Shown: one piece after another, positions 18,843 through 29,824 of the stretch
How positions within the stretch are numbered: position 1 is the stretch's first letter
How the letters are laid out: each line of letters begins with the position of its first letter
NCBI GenBank assembly: GCA_963556145.1
Contig: OY744471.1
Coordinates: 1,853,590-1,917,589 of the forward strand
Reading direction: 5' to 3'
DNA length: 64,000 nucleotides
Source: Hygrocybe punicea
Lineage: Eukaryota; Basidiomycota; Agaricomycetes; Agaricales; Hygrophoraceae
Position numbers and translations under genes: made by a program
Notes under the pieces: model-generated
The model's database searches: none
Seen by the model: only the letters and a program-made list of their open reading frames with translations
Told to the model about the DNA's origin: nothing

Positions 18843-19334
18843 ATGTCTGCCTCCACTGCCTTTCTACCTTCCTCCCCTTATTACCACCTTCTTCCTCCTC
18901 GCTTTCGCATCCCTCGTTCGAAGTGCTGCCTGTGCGACCGTGATGTCTGCTTTGCTGTTGATTTGATGCGCTTTTCTTCTTTTGGCTCCGTTCACCCTAC
19001 GTCATCTATTGCCCATCTTGGCATCAATCTCTTCTTCGCTCCCCGTACCTTCTACTCTGCGCGTCCCATTGTGCCTCCTCCTCCTGCTGTCCCCCTGACT
19101 GTTCCTGTTTGGTTTACCGATGATCTTATCGATCCTTACCGCAACTTCATTGATTGTGCTGCTGTGTATGACTCTGTCTTCCCTCCAGTTGATCGGGACG
19201 ATTCCCCTTGTTTCGGGGGTATTGTTACGTTTCACCCCGATCTAACCCCCGCTTCTGACCCTGTTGCCAACTCTATATCCAACAATGATATCATAACATG
19301 GGTCCAGAACATTGTTGATGACAATCGAAGGTGA
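18843..19334 (+). CDS. Small third ORF of Gypsy element 2 (164 aa, unknown)
   Basis: An ATG follows the Pol stop by about 80 nt. The protein starts MSASTAFLPSSPYYHLLPPR, has a cysteine group (KCCLCDRDVC), a Pro-rich stretch and VWFTDDLIDPYRNFIDCAAV. It runs about 110 nt into the 3' LTR before stopping, as third ORFs of LTR elements sometimes do. I do not recognise a family. It is uninterrupted although Pol is not, so it could be chance-open or recently constrained. Confidence 0.4.
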   Translation: MSASTAFLPSSPYYHLLPPRFRIPRSKCCLCDRDVCFAVDLMRFSSFGSVHPTSSIAHLGINLFFAPRTFYSARPIVPPPPAVPLTVPVWFTDDLIDPYRNFIDCAAVYDSVFPPVDRDDSPCFGGIVTFHPDLTPASDPVANSISNNDIITWVQNIVDDNRR

Positions 19335-19801
19335 TATCCCAATCCATACGATTATCCCCATCGCCCTATTACTGCCGATATGCCACCATCATACACGCTC
19401 ATACATGCACTCAACAATACCGCACAACATAACCACCGGATCAGTTGTCTGCTGACACCAGACCTGCAACGCAGCTGTTGGCCACCACGATGGCACCCCA
19501 GAACATACAGACCATGAAGCGAACCAAGATGCCGTTCATCTCGGAGCTTATCCTCCTCGCAGCCATACATGACGAAGAAGCCGACCCTGAAGTCATTCGA
19601 TTAGTATATAATCATGGACATTCATAGTCAGTAACCTTTAAGTTTAGTCTAGCTACTCTTCCCCCGACCACTACCAGAAAACCCAGATCTCTCTCCTCTC
19701 TCCCCTCCTCTTTACCATTGTTTGTACTCACTTTTATCTTTAAACATCCTTGTTTGGTTTGCTGTTGCCGGAGTCCGCTATAAGAACAGCGATCCGTAAC
19801 A
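19223..19801 (+). repeat. 3' LTR of Gypsy element 2 (579 bp)
   Basis: Starts TGTTACGTTTC right after a G-rich tract (TTTCGGGGGTAT) and ends GATCCGTAACA, so the ends are TGTTACG...CGTAACA. The same termini occur on the 2-kb insertion at 53155-55156, where a TSD proves they are LTR ends. Its 5' partner is outside the window. Confidence 0.75.
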
Positions 19802-20706
19802 CAGAGGCAATGACAAATCTGAGGTATTATTTATTATATAATAGTTAATAGTTGACTAAAACTGGTTTCAGGTCTGAACATGTTTAATGGGGTGAAAGTT
19901 TTTCGGTATACAGTGTTGATCTTGATCTTGATGACAGCACTGGAAACCTTCTGGTTAAGTGATTGCATGTGTCAAGTTTCAACAATGCAGATATATTTCA
20001 TGACAAGAAATATCAATGATTGAGCCTCTACATAGGAAAGCAAAGTGGTGGTGTGAGACAGTCAAAGTCAAGTTAACCTATAGTCAAACCATGACCACAA
20101 AGTCACAAGTCTGGTTGGCAGTCATCATTTCTTTGGAGTGAGAGGTTTTGGATGGGTGTGTTGGATGTGGATCCAGTCATCATCATTGTACTTGTTGAAG
20201 AACTTCAAGAAAGGAGGCCATTTATGCAACAAGTATCCATTCCCATAATCCCAGTTCAACATTCAATGTCAGGCTCATAGGAGACTTAAAGTTCATCTAT
20301 GCAGTTCTTGGTAAAGGTCTTTGTCAGGTTCTTAGAGCCAAATTAGGTATGTATGGCCAAATATAAAATCATCCATTGATCAGCCACAAACCACAGCAAG
20401 CATGTATTATATAATAACATTTCTAGTTTGTTATGTCTATATATGGTGATACAATCCAAGATGCAGCTGTAGCTGTCACCATTTTGACAGATAGAGGCTA
20501 TGCATATACATATACTGCTGATTGTGAGTAACTAGAGTACTTTCCTTCATCTGCACTTCTCATGCCTGACTAATCCTACCATCAACAACTGATTTAAACC
20601 CTCAATCAGATTAAAAGTGACCTCATCTGGAGGCAATACTATGATCTGGTTGAGGATCTGGTTGAAGAATTCATTAAAGAAATACCTACTCTGACTCTGA
20701 CTTGAT
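19802..20706. other. No gene recognised
   Basis: AT-rich sequence with stops in all frames. No TIR, TSD or domain was identified. It may include the degraded 5' part of the Harbinger remnant that follows. Confidence 0.5.
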
Positions 20707-21150
20707 ATGAATATAAATTTCTCTGACAACTTCTCTGCTCTCAATCCTCTCTCTGATGATTCAATTGACATGTTTGACAGCAGCTCTGATCAACTGTCTG
20801 AGTATCTGTTCTCTACATTGATCAATATTATTGGTGTCCTTAAAGATAAAGTCCAGAAGGCTGGTGTTCTCAAAACTCATTCACACTCCTCTCATGCTCC
20901 TCATCTCCATCTTCTTGATGAGTGGGCTCTTAACAATCCTTGTCAGTTTTGGAAACAACTCCAGGCCAATCCTGACATCTTCGACAAACTAGTTGAACTC
21001 ATCAAAACTATTCTATCCTTGGATCTAAATGCCATATCCCTGTCAAGATACAGTTGGCCATTTTTCTAAACTGTGCAGGCCACTATGACAATGCTGCAAC
21101 CACAGTTACGAGTTCTTCCATTTATGGAAGAATTGTTCTTATGAGTCCAG
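20707..21150 (+). pseudogene. PIF/Harbinger-type transposase, N-terminal remnant
   Basis: The ORF 20707-21069 has an acidic/Ser-rich start, then HLLDEWALNNPCQFWKQLQ and NPDIFDKLVELIKT, typical of the region just before the DDE domain in fungal Harbinger-like transposases (NP-x-x-F-x-x-L ... P-x-x-FD-x-L). A frame shift follows; the next frame reads NCAGHYDNAAT, matching the usual LNRAGHYGNA segment, then stops. The catalytic domain is absent. A (TTAA)n run lies at 21172-21187. Confidence 0.5.
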
Positions 21151-21429
21151 GATATTGGGCAGTTCATCAGTAATTAATTAATTAATTGATCCATTAATGT
21201 TTGAAATCAACTATAAAGCCAAATTCTGCATTTCTGACCATGTTTTGTTGAAAAAAATTCAGGAATAAACTAGATTTTTGGAATTTTGTTCTCAAATATT
21301 TTCATGAATATAGGATTTATCTTGAGGTTGTAAAAAATCAAAAACCACTCTGAAGGAGCAGGAAAAAAAAACAGAATTTGATCCAAAAAGGAAAGTGTCA
21401 CAGTCAGTCACATATTCATACATAACACA

Positions 21430-21950
21430 AGATCTCTACCTCCCGACATCTGACAGCCAAACCACTGGAGGAGTGAGTAAGAGAGCCCCAATGGAATGTG
21501 AGTATCACCCCAAAAGTGGTACAATGTTTCCCCTTATGCCATACTGACCCCCTCCTCCTCATACCCCCCATATCCCAGATCTCTATCCCCCAAGGTCAGA
21601 TGACCAAATCCTGTAGGGACCAGTTAAGGGGGACTCAATGGAGTGTAGGAATGGCCCAAGAAGTGATATGATGTTTCTCGCTGTATCATACTGACCGCCT
21701 CCTCCTCATGCCCCCTATACACCAGATCTCTATCCTCCACAGTCAGATGACCACACCACTTGGGGACAGGTTGGGGGGACCAAATGGACTAAAAGTACAC
21801 CACCACAAGTGGTCCGATGTGTCCAATTGAGTTGTACTTACCCTCTCCTCCTCATACCCCCCCATACCCCAGATCTCTATCCCCTGCAGCCGGACAGGCA
21901 AACCAAGTGGGGACCAGTTAGGGGGGACCCCCTTTACCTCATTTGTGTCC
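21430..21950. repeat. 147-bp degenerate tandem repeat, about 3.5 units
   Basis: AGATCTCTA recurs at 21430, 21577, 21724 and 21871, exactly 147 bp apart. Units share CAGATCTCTATCCCC, GGGACCAGTTAGGGGGGAC and CCTCCTCCTCATACCCCC blocks. Units have diverged clearly, so the array is old. No coding potential seen. Confidence 0.88.
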
Positions 21951-22344
21951 ACAATGAGGGCTCAGTGGATCCAGTCCCTTGTGTTCATGCCTTGTGCACT
22001 GCCACCAACTTTGTCTGATGTCCCTCATCAGGAAAACATGGGGTGTCTTATTATGTCTTATTCCGGTCTTATCCCACCTTATTCAGTCTTATTCGGTCTT
22101 AAAAAATCAAGACAGATTAAGAAGGTCCCTCTACTTAAATCCTCTTAAATTGTCTTATTTTTTAAATTTTATCCTTGTTTTATCCTCATTTTATTGTATC
22201 CGTTTATAAAAGCTGCATTTTATATTTTGCACGGTATAGTATGGCAGCTAGTAGAATGCTAATGAAAAAAGGAAAAGCGGGTAATTAAAAGCATACTTTC
22301 GGGAAGATTAAGTTCAACGGAGTCCTACAAGAGCTCAGCGCTCA

Positions 22345-24549
22345 TCAATGCGGTAACCACAAGCAGAGCAATAAAAACATACAGTTCATGGCAAATTCGA
22401 CAATGGCGGCACACTCCTCCTCCTTGTCCTCTATCTCTGATCCTGGGGAGTCCGTAAGACGCCCACTAGCCGCGAAATGTTGCGCCTGCAAAACAGCCTG
22501 CTCAAACGCGGCATTCGACATTTTTTCAATAGAAGTGATGTAACCACGCGTTACTTTTCCCCAGTTTTGTTCGGTGAATGCTGTGTCCTTGGTGTCTTGC
22601 CCAGTGGCTAGATTGACGCCTTTGTTAATTGTGGGCTTTTTATGTCCTCCGTCGTTGTCTGTGAAAACCAGATCCCCATTTGCCCATAACTGAAAAACCC
22701 TCTCGCACTTCCTATCTATCAGTAAGTGCATGTAGGACTATGAAAGCAACTCACCGCAGCAGCTGACAACCCAAGCGCTGACTTTGGTTCTAGCGGCCTC
22801 TTTGAGATTGCGGGAACTTTAATAGCATTGCGAATTGCCATAAAATGTGTGCTGAAGGTCTGGATTATAACGGGGCTCTGGTATATGCCTCGGAATGTCT
22901 TTTTTTGCTGTTGTTACGCCTAGTACTATAATTTGATGTTGGAAATCACTCACTGTTCTATCATTCCCAGTGGCAACGGCAAAAAGAAAGGCGAAGTTAC
23001 GGAGTTGATCTTTAGCAAATGCTACGCGAGCTGAGTTGATGTTGAATTTGGGCTTCAACGAAAAGAAGTCATTGAGCGCCACCACCGCAGCAGAAGCAAA
23101 TGCCGCCCTCCATTCATACATTCGTTGATTGGCCTTAGCAGAAAGTATCAGTACCTATCTCCAGTATATAGCAGTGACTTACAATGGAGAATACGCTGTC
23201 CTGGTGTACAACGGTATATGGAATGTTGACCCCCTTCGCTAAGTAAACAGCATCCCAGACATGTTGTAACACAGCAATGGCATCATCATCGTCAACTGTC
23301 CATGGGTTTGAATAATTTGCCACGACAACAGTGTATGTCGGTATGAAAACTCGGCGCCACACGTTACCGTCTACCGCACCGAATGGGAGATCGTGATTGG
23401 TGAAGTGGGCACGGCCTTGACGCTCAGCAGTGTTGGTCATCGAAGTTGTGGTCACCGCGCTGTCTTCAATCTTGATCACAACCTGATCGAGGTTAGTGTT
23501 CAAAGATGTTCATGATAGAAAAATAGGAAAATTACTGGGTTTGTCGATTTAGAGGATCTTGCAGTGACTACAATTGGGTCGTCATCGTTGTCGTCTTCAA
23601 CTGCGGTAAAGCTTTTAGACAGTCCAGATGGAGCGTGCGATTTGGACGTCATAGTTGACGAAGTTTTGCGGCTAGTAGGGGAGTTGTTCTTGCTGATGAG
23701 GCTCCTTGTGGGTGTCGTCTTTGGGGATTGGCCCGAGCGTTGCACCTCGGAAACCCAGTCAATGATACCAACATCATTCTTGTCGATAACACTGCGGTTG
23801 TGGAATAAGAGGGTTATGTGATTGAGGGTGAGCATAAACAAGGTTATTATAATAGAGCCGTGAGGAAGTTACCTTCCCATTTCGGAGACTTGTGGCTGCA
23901 TGATCAATCAACAATGCGAACCTGAATCAATGTGCACTCACGCTCTTGTACTTCCTCCTTTACGTCCTCTACCACCTTCTTGTATGCACTGACAGCAACT
24001 CGCATTTGTTCCTTCTGAACTCGTTTCTTCTTCTTGGGTAAGTCGATTTCCTCCTCGCTGACTTCGCATGGCTGATCCTTGTCATCAAAGTTCTTATCTT
24101 TTAGATCATCTTCAAACTCAAGGTCGTCCATCACAGCCTCATCGCCACTGGATGGAGCTTTGTCCATGCTCTTGTCTACTGCCAGATTAGCGGCTCAGGA
24201 GGTCAGCAACAGTGAGAAACTTACTTGATTCTTGAACAGATTGACCTCCTTTTGGAACATCCGCTTTGCTAGTTGAAATCGAGACAATGGCCCGTGGTTG
24301 AGGCCTCTTTCGCACTTGACTACCAGCACGATCCTTAGCGTCCTTTTGAGCAAGCTCGTCTTCCAAGCGGGCAATGTTCCTTTGTAGTTCGGCCGTCAGG
24401 TTGTCCTTATTAGCTTGGGCTTCTAATTCCTCAGCACATGCAACCAGCATTTCTGCCTTTGTACGTCGCTTTCGCTTTGCAACCACCTCACCTGGGTGCT
24501 GATTAGCATTGGCAGGACGGGTTTGTATACAGGAAGATTGCGTTGACAT
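22345..24549 (-). CDS. Plavaka accessory protein, multi-exon, function unknown
   Basis: The gene starts MSTQSSCIQTRPANANQHPG at 24549. Exon 1 (to 24225) is basic and coiled-coil. Exon 2 has an acidic stretch and PKKKKRVQKEQ. A micro-exon of about 21-23 nt follows (near 23875), then a Ser/Thr linker, then the conserved domain VWRRVFIPTYTVVVANYSNP and YEWRAAFASAAVVALNDFF, FRGIYQSPVIIQTFSTHFMA, CERVFQLWANGDLVF and AFTEQNWGKVTRGYITSIEK. Introns have GT/AG ends (for example GTAAGTTTCTC at 24224). The same exon plan and domain recur in Plavaka-2 at 51551-55700. I know this as an unnamed companion of Plavaka transposases in Agaricomycetes. A DNA-binding or transposase-helper role would be inference from linkage only. 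Exon limits are approximate. Confidence 0.7.
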
Positions 24550-24894
24550 GGTAGTTGTCGATAGTTGGGCAGATGGTGAAGGAGTAGTTTGGGGTTAGTG
24601 ATCAAGGCGGAAGAAGATGAACTTGAAGCTGACGTGTTTTTTTTTTTCAAGTCCGGCTGGACTTGTACATGGCCACCGCGTGACAAGTTCAACAACTCAG
24701 CATCAAGAAAAAGCATGTCTCCCTCGCAACTCAACCACAAATCCTCGCTTTTACGTCTACCTTGTATGACTTGCAGTTGATATTTCCGTAATCAATCTGG
24801 TCTAACCAAACATCGGCGCACCCAGCACCTCCACTCCAAAAAACCTAAGGCAGCATCTCAACCTAACGCACCTATTCTACAAAACCCCGCCGCC

Positions 24895-27482
24895 ATGTCA
24901 ACTGACGCCAACTTCAATGAATCTCAGGAAGATATTGTATTGCCAGATGACTTTTCGGCAGTGGGCTCACATGTGGACAATGACAATGAGTGCGATATCA
25001 ATATGGCTTCACTGGATGAAGTACCGGGTGATGCATCTCTGGGAAACAGTACAAAATACCACCCCTTAATAAATGGTAAGAATCCGTTGATACAGATGCT
25101 GTCATATGTTAATGGTGTTTAATTTGTATAGGGTTCCTATGTAATATCAGTGGCGACTTTCTACCCCCCAATACCTCTCCGCCGCTTCAAGAAGATCCAC
25201 CGTGCAACGATTGGACGCCATTCAATAATCGGGTGCAATTCGAACTAGCTGAATTATTATTCACACGCAATCAGATGCCCGCTCAACATATCAATGACCT
25301 AATGGATATATGGTCTGCGTCTATGCTCCCTCACGGTGGGGAGGCCCCATTTGCAACCGCTAGAGATATGTATGAAACGATTGACACTTCAAAAGTGGGC
25401 GATGTACCGTGGGAGAGTTTTAAACTCAAGTATGAAGGAATCAAACCTGCCGAGGAGGTACCTTCGTGGATGGATGATGAATATGAAGTGTGGTACTGTG
25501 ATCCTCGCGAGATCATTCACAACATCCTCGCAAATACTAGTTTTGAAGGCTCAGTCAACTCCACTCCTTATCAGCCATTCAATAATGATGGCGAGCGTCA
25601 ATATGACAACTTCATGTCAGGAGACTGGGCATGGCGTCAAGCGGTAAGTGACTGCTGGTTGTCATTACATGCTATATATTTATCATCATTATAATCAGGA
25701 CATCATTGCCGAGGACCCCAATATGCATGGTTCAATGTTTGTGCCTGTGATACTAGGCAGTGACAAAACAGTGGTTTCTGTTGGGATGGGTCATACAATG
25801 TACCACCCCCTCTACCTCTCAATCGGAAATGTGAGCAATGCAGTTCGACGCGCGCATGGAGATGCAGTCATGGTGGTAGGTTTTCTTGCTCAACCGAAAG
25901 GTTTGTTCTTGGATTACTTGTCAGTTAATCCTGCTTACATACCCCTCACGGCAGCTGAGCGACAAGATGCCGACAAGGAGAACTTCCGTTTATTCAAGCG
26001 GCAGATATTTCACTCATCAGTCACCAAAATCCTTGAATCGCTTAAGCCAGCTACGACCACACCTGAAGTGGTAAAATGTTGGGATGGCCACTTCCGTAAG
26101 GCGATATATGGTATCGGACCCTATATTGCTGATTACCAAGAACAAGTACTTGTCACATCGGTTGTCCAAGGCTGGTGTGCCAAGTGTTTGATTCTACCTG
26201 ACCGCATGCATCAATGTGGAATTACCCGCAGCTATGAGCACACCAAAACCGTTATCGAAGCATTTGGATTGCAAGTTGGATGGGAAGAATACGGCATTTC
26301 TGGTGATATCAAGGTCAGTGCGATGTCTTCAATTAAGCTTCTTGTCTCAACCTTGTTCCAGCCTTTTACAGATGGCTTCCCACGTGCAGACATACACGAA
26401 CTATTAGCCCCTGATATTCTTCATCAACTAATCAAGGGGGTCTTCAAGGATCATTTGGTACAATGGGTCGAGGAATACCTTGTTTTAACTCATGGCCAGA
26501 AGCATGCTGACGAAATCCTCAGCGATATTGATCGCCGGTGAGTAGACCTCTTATCACATTCCTCCTTTTCTGACAAAATGAACTGTCTAGCATTGCATGT
26601 GCTGCGCCATTTACGGGACTCCGGAACTTTCCCACTGGCAGGAATTTCGCACAATGGACAGGCAATGACTCGAAGGCCCTCATGAAAGTCTACATTTCAT
26701 GCATTGAAGGCCATGTCCCTAATGACATGGTCCACACTGTTCAAGCTTTCGTGGACTTTACATACATTGCACGATGTGATGTTCATACAGAAACCAGTCT
26801 CCGAGAGCTTGATGCGGCTCTTCACTGGTTTAATCATTTCCGGAAAATTTATCTAACGACAGCTGTTCGCACGAACTTCAACCTTCCACGCCAGCATTCA
26901 ATGGAGCACTACCTCACCCTCATGTGCTCGTCGATAACGGAATCAAAGCACATAGATGCCATCAAGAAACCATGGCGCCGATCAAGCCATTTCAATGCCC
27001 TTGGGCAAATGTTGTTGACTAATCAACGACTGGATAAGTTAGCAGCAATGCGAGTCGACTTTACCCACCGGAACATGCTAGGAAATGCCCTTGCAGTAGA
27101 GGTTTTGATGACGATGCCGGGTGAGATCAATAACTTGTTGGCACATGTAGATTTTAATGACGTTGTCCAGATCCGGCTTTTTCTTTCTTTCAAGCATGAA
27201 GGCATAACATACCCTTGTGCCTTAGTTCATTGGTTCAAGGTTCTTGGTGAAAATCCAGATGGTACCACAGGCATGTGGATTGCCGAGCGAGAACATGATA
27301 CCGAAGGAAAACCTGTCGCATCTGTGATTCACCTCGAATGCATAATCCGAGCATGTCATCTCATGCCTGTCTTTGGACGGAAGCCCATACCAGCACTGCA
27401 GCCTCAAGATACATTGACGGCCTTCAAATACTACTATATAAACAAGTATGTTGACCATCACGCAATGCAGTTAGCATTTTGA
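24895..27482 (+). CDS. Plavaka transposase (spliced, about 791 aa)
   Basis: Exons 24895-25075, 25132-25643, 25699-26313, 26362-26537 and 26591-27482 join into one frame of 2376 nt; all introns are GT-AG, 48-56 nt. Motifs: LADLL-type start (FELAELLFTRNQMPAQHIND), WSASMLPHGGEAPF, VWYCDPREIIHNILAN, VPVILGSDKTVVSVGMGH (candidate first D), [20 protein letters not shown] (second D), LCSSITESKHIDAIKKPWRR spread as CSSITESKH (E). This is the Plavaka DDE pattern. In the same frame upstream a C2H2 finger (C-x2-C-x12-H-x4-H, about 24768-24834) is broken by TGA at 24778; the original start was probably ATG 24715, since Plavaka-2 encodes the finger intact. The product from ATG 24895 would lack the finger. 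Confidence 0.85.
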
Positions 27483-27622
27483 CTTTTAATATAATTTATA
27501 ATTCTCGTCTTAACTGTCTTAATCCATCTTAAACCTTTTTATTTATATTATCAAAATTTATGTTTGATTAAGACGTATTAAGACGACTAAGACCCGTTAA
27601 GACAGATCGTGATTTCCTGATG

Positions 27623-27921
27623 CTTGAGACTTGCCAGATTTGTGCAAATAATGTTAATTTCATTAAACAAGGATATGTCATATATACCACAAGTGAGATA
27701 GTGTGTGTACTAGTCAGGTGTTGTCAAAAGATGTGTGGGAGGGGGCATCCTTGTGGTGTTTAGACAGCGAAGAGCAAACCATAAAATAAGTTGACACATC
27801 AAATAATGATTAGTAAGATTTTCCCATGGTTCACAAAGATTGAAAAACTTTTTTTCTCGACTTCAACTACAGCAAGGGACAAGTTCAGAACCTGCTTGTC
27901 CATCCATAGATTTGCAGGATT
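27623..27921. other. Intergenic, no gene recognised
   Basis: AT-rich and structureless by eye. It lies between the Plavaka-1 end and the 3' end of the next ORF. Confidence 0.5.
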
Positions 27922-29073
27922 CTAGTGGTAGTGTCCCTCACTGATAGCAGCAGCAGAAAACATTAGACTCATGTTCAAAACGAGTCGAAACAAAATGAGC
28001 CTAGCATGGTCTGAGGAAGGGCAAGGACAAGAAGTATCTTTACTATCTATGTATTTATTTGAAGAATATAAATAATCATCACTATTATTATTTAAATCTG
28101 GCAAAAATTTCTCAAATATGGGAGACTTAGGAGAATATTTTAAATCACCATATAAATCATCAAAAGACAGAGTAGGGGAGCTAGAGACTAAAGGTACAAA
28201 CTTCTCACTACTGTTAAAAGGAGTAAAGGGGGGAGTAGGCAAATAAGTAGTAGCAAAGAACCAAATATCTCCTACATCAGAACCAGGGGTGGCATGGTTG
28301 GAGACGTCGGTTAAGAGGTCCGGATAGCTGGGGGGCCAGGTAATTGGCTCGCTTCCCAATTCGGCATGAGGAGGGGGTAGAAACGTGTAGTCTATTTCTG
28401 CGTGGGTGTAAAGCATGTGGGGTGGCTTGAGAACAACGGGGTTGATGTACCGGACCTGGCCGATGGGCCAGTCCCAGTCGTCGTCCGAAGGGAAAGTGGA
28501 TTTGGGGGTCTTCGCGGAGGTAGGGTAGTGGTTGACGAGGCTGGGCGAGGTGTCATGTAAGTGAGCATCAGGCAGCATGTTGAGGCTGGGTGGGAGTCCG
28601 TGGTCATGAACGAGTGCCGCTGGGGGGCTACGTTCATGAGTTGCCAGGGTAAATTCGTGGAGGGGTGTAAATTGAGGCGTGTGCGGAGACGTAAGGTTAT
28701 CAGCAGCGAGGGGATCACTATCAAAGGCAGAGGTGTGGTCATTCATTGGTTCCATGTGTAGTGCAAGTTGGACGGTGGCCGCCGGGGCTGTATATTCATC
28801 AAGGGAAGGCCTTTTTGTGAGTGAAATGGATTCCGGGCACTTTTCGTGAACAGGATGTGTAGTACACACCGTGCAACCTTGCCATTCCACTTCCCCTTCA
28901 TCACCCACCTCATATCCATCGTGATCCATATGTTCGAATGGGTCGTGGCTGATGTCGAGGGCGAAATGGTGAATGGTGTTGGTGGGGGTGGTTGAGTGGT
29001 CTTCAGATCCCCAGAAATTAAAAAAATTGTTGTCCGTTGAAAGGGTGCACTGCGGTAATGTGAACGGAATCAA
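27922..29073 (-). CDS. Unrecognised ORF, up to 383 codons
   Basis: The frame is open from about 29073. The first ATG inside it is near residue 49 (EHMDHDGYEVGDEGE), so the real protein may be about 335 residues unless an upstream exon exists. It is acidic and Pro/Ser/Thr/His-rich, with a Cys/His group near the start (GCTVCTTHPVHEKC) and repeated DDD/WPS motifs; no transmembrane or signal segment is obvious apart from a hydrophobic C-terminus (LILFRLVLNMSLMF). Just upstream on the minus strand lies TGGTATTTGATTCC, whose complement ends in CCA like a tRNA 3' end, so this may be a gag-like ORF behind a primer binding site. No family recognised. Confidence 0.4.
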   Translation of the reverse strand: MIPFTLPQCTLSTDNNFFNFWGSEDHSTTPTNTIHHFALDISHDPFEHMDHDGYEVGDEGEVEWQGCTVCTTHPVHEKCPESISLTKRPSLDEYTAPAATVQLALHMEPMNDHTSAFDSDPLAADNLTSPHTPQFTPLHEFTLATHERSPPAALVHDHGLPPSLNMLPDAHLHDTSPSLVNHYPTSAKTPKSTFPSDDDWDWPIGQVRYINPVVLKPPHMLYTHAEIDYTFLPPPHAELGSEPITWPPSYPDLLTDVSNHATPGSDVGDIWFFATTYLPTPPFTPFNSSEKFVPLVSSSPTLSFDDLYGDLKYSPKSPIFEKFLPDLNNNSDDYLYSSNKYIDSKDTSCPCPSSDHARLILFRLVLNMSLMFSAAAISEGHYH

Positions 29074-29726
29074 ATACCAACTCTACCACAGTGCTGTACG
29101 AATTCTGAGGGGTTCAATCTCAATCCAAAAGATTAATAAAAATACTCAGAGGTGCTCTGGATAGTGGCGATGATGTTTCTGATGTGCGCGATATGCGCAA
29201 TGTGTGCGGCGTGTGCGAAACAGTCAGCGATGTTTTGGGTGTATATGTAGCACTTTGTAGAAGGAACGCAAAGTTTAATAGAGCATAGCTGAGCTATCGC
29301 ATGGACAGTGCAGTAAAGAGGTGATATGATAGACTGGAATCGGGGGTATACAAGATGTCTCTCTAGTATGTAAACTATAGAGGGTATTTATTATGAGTTC
29401 TTTTAATTTATTAAAAGACTCGTTCTTTATCAGACCTGGTTCAGTGAGGGTTCGTAATTAATTAATTGATTGATTAATTAATAAAGTTGATCGCCTATAG
29501 ACAGAATTTTTTTGGGTAAGAGATATGATTCTACTTCTGATACTGGAAAATAAGATGCAGTTGGGGCCATGTGTGGACAAGCTTACATAAGCATCCAAAT
29601 ATGGGTTGTCTCAGAAAATACAAACTACCTTCTAATTATATTCAAAATATTTATACTGACTTCAATTCTTCTCAGAATCAGCTGCAAATTGAACTGCTGA
29701 CTAAGATAACCATTTCGGGCAAGGTG
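29074..29726. other. No gene recognised
   Basis: AT-rich, with TTAATTAATTGATT simple repeats near 29455-29480. It could contain an LTR belonging to the ORF on its left, but I found no matching partner. Confidence 0.4.
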
Positions 29727-29824
29727 TGACAGTCACATGTGACCAATCTAACCATATATGGTAATTTTGATATTATATAGCAAATTTTTTGCTGATCACA
29801 ATAGTGACAGTTACATGTGACCAA
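29727..29824. repeat. 79-bp tandem repeat, left part (split by the Helitron)
   Basis: TGACAGTCACATGTGACCAATCTAACC starts at 29727 and again at 29805 (TGACAGTTACATGTGACCAA), where the Helitron interrupts it. The unit resumes at 36382 (TCTAACCATATAAGG) and a third unit starts at 36441 (TCATAGTCACATGTGACC). Periods are 78 and 79. Confidence 0.85.

Larger units (their letters stand above)
3488..19801 (+). mobile_element. Gypsy element 2: chromodomain (chromovirus-like) retrotransposon, decayed and interrupted
   Basis: Plus-strand Ty3/Gypsy element. Its pieces are a gag C-terminus with zinc knuckle (3488-3980), protease to integrase (13671-17464), chromodomain with an ASCH-like tail (18117-18762), a small third ORF (18843-19334) and a 3' LTR (19223-19801). 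Its 5' end is off the window, cut by element 1. Inserts: LTR-flanked element 4599-7973, DNA transposon 8916-13414, MITEs 16776-17147 and 17465-18108. Nearly all in-frame stops are TGA (3795, 3867, 14334, 14367, 14561, 14765, 15616, 16336, 17439). At least two single-base frameshifts are also present (about 14540 and 15350). The element is dead. The origin of 7974-8908 plus 13415-13670 inside it is unclear. Confidence 0.8.
22026..27622. mobile_element. Plavaka element 1 (CACTA-related), 5597 bp, structurally complete
   Basis: Inverted ends CATCAGGAAAACATGG (22026) and, inverted at 27622, CATCAGGAAATCACG. Flanking dinucleotide CT on both sides may be the TSD. Subterminal zones carry many TGTCTTA/TAAGAC motifs (22048-22160; 27505-27605), as CACTA-type elements do. 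It holds two divergent genes: an accessory gene leftward and a transposase rightward, starting about 350 bp apart. The ORF structure of both seems nearly intact. Confidence 0.82.
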
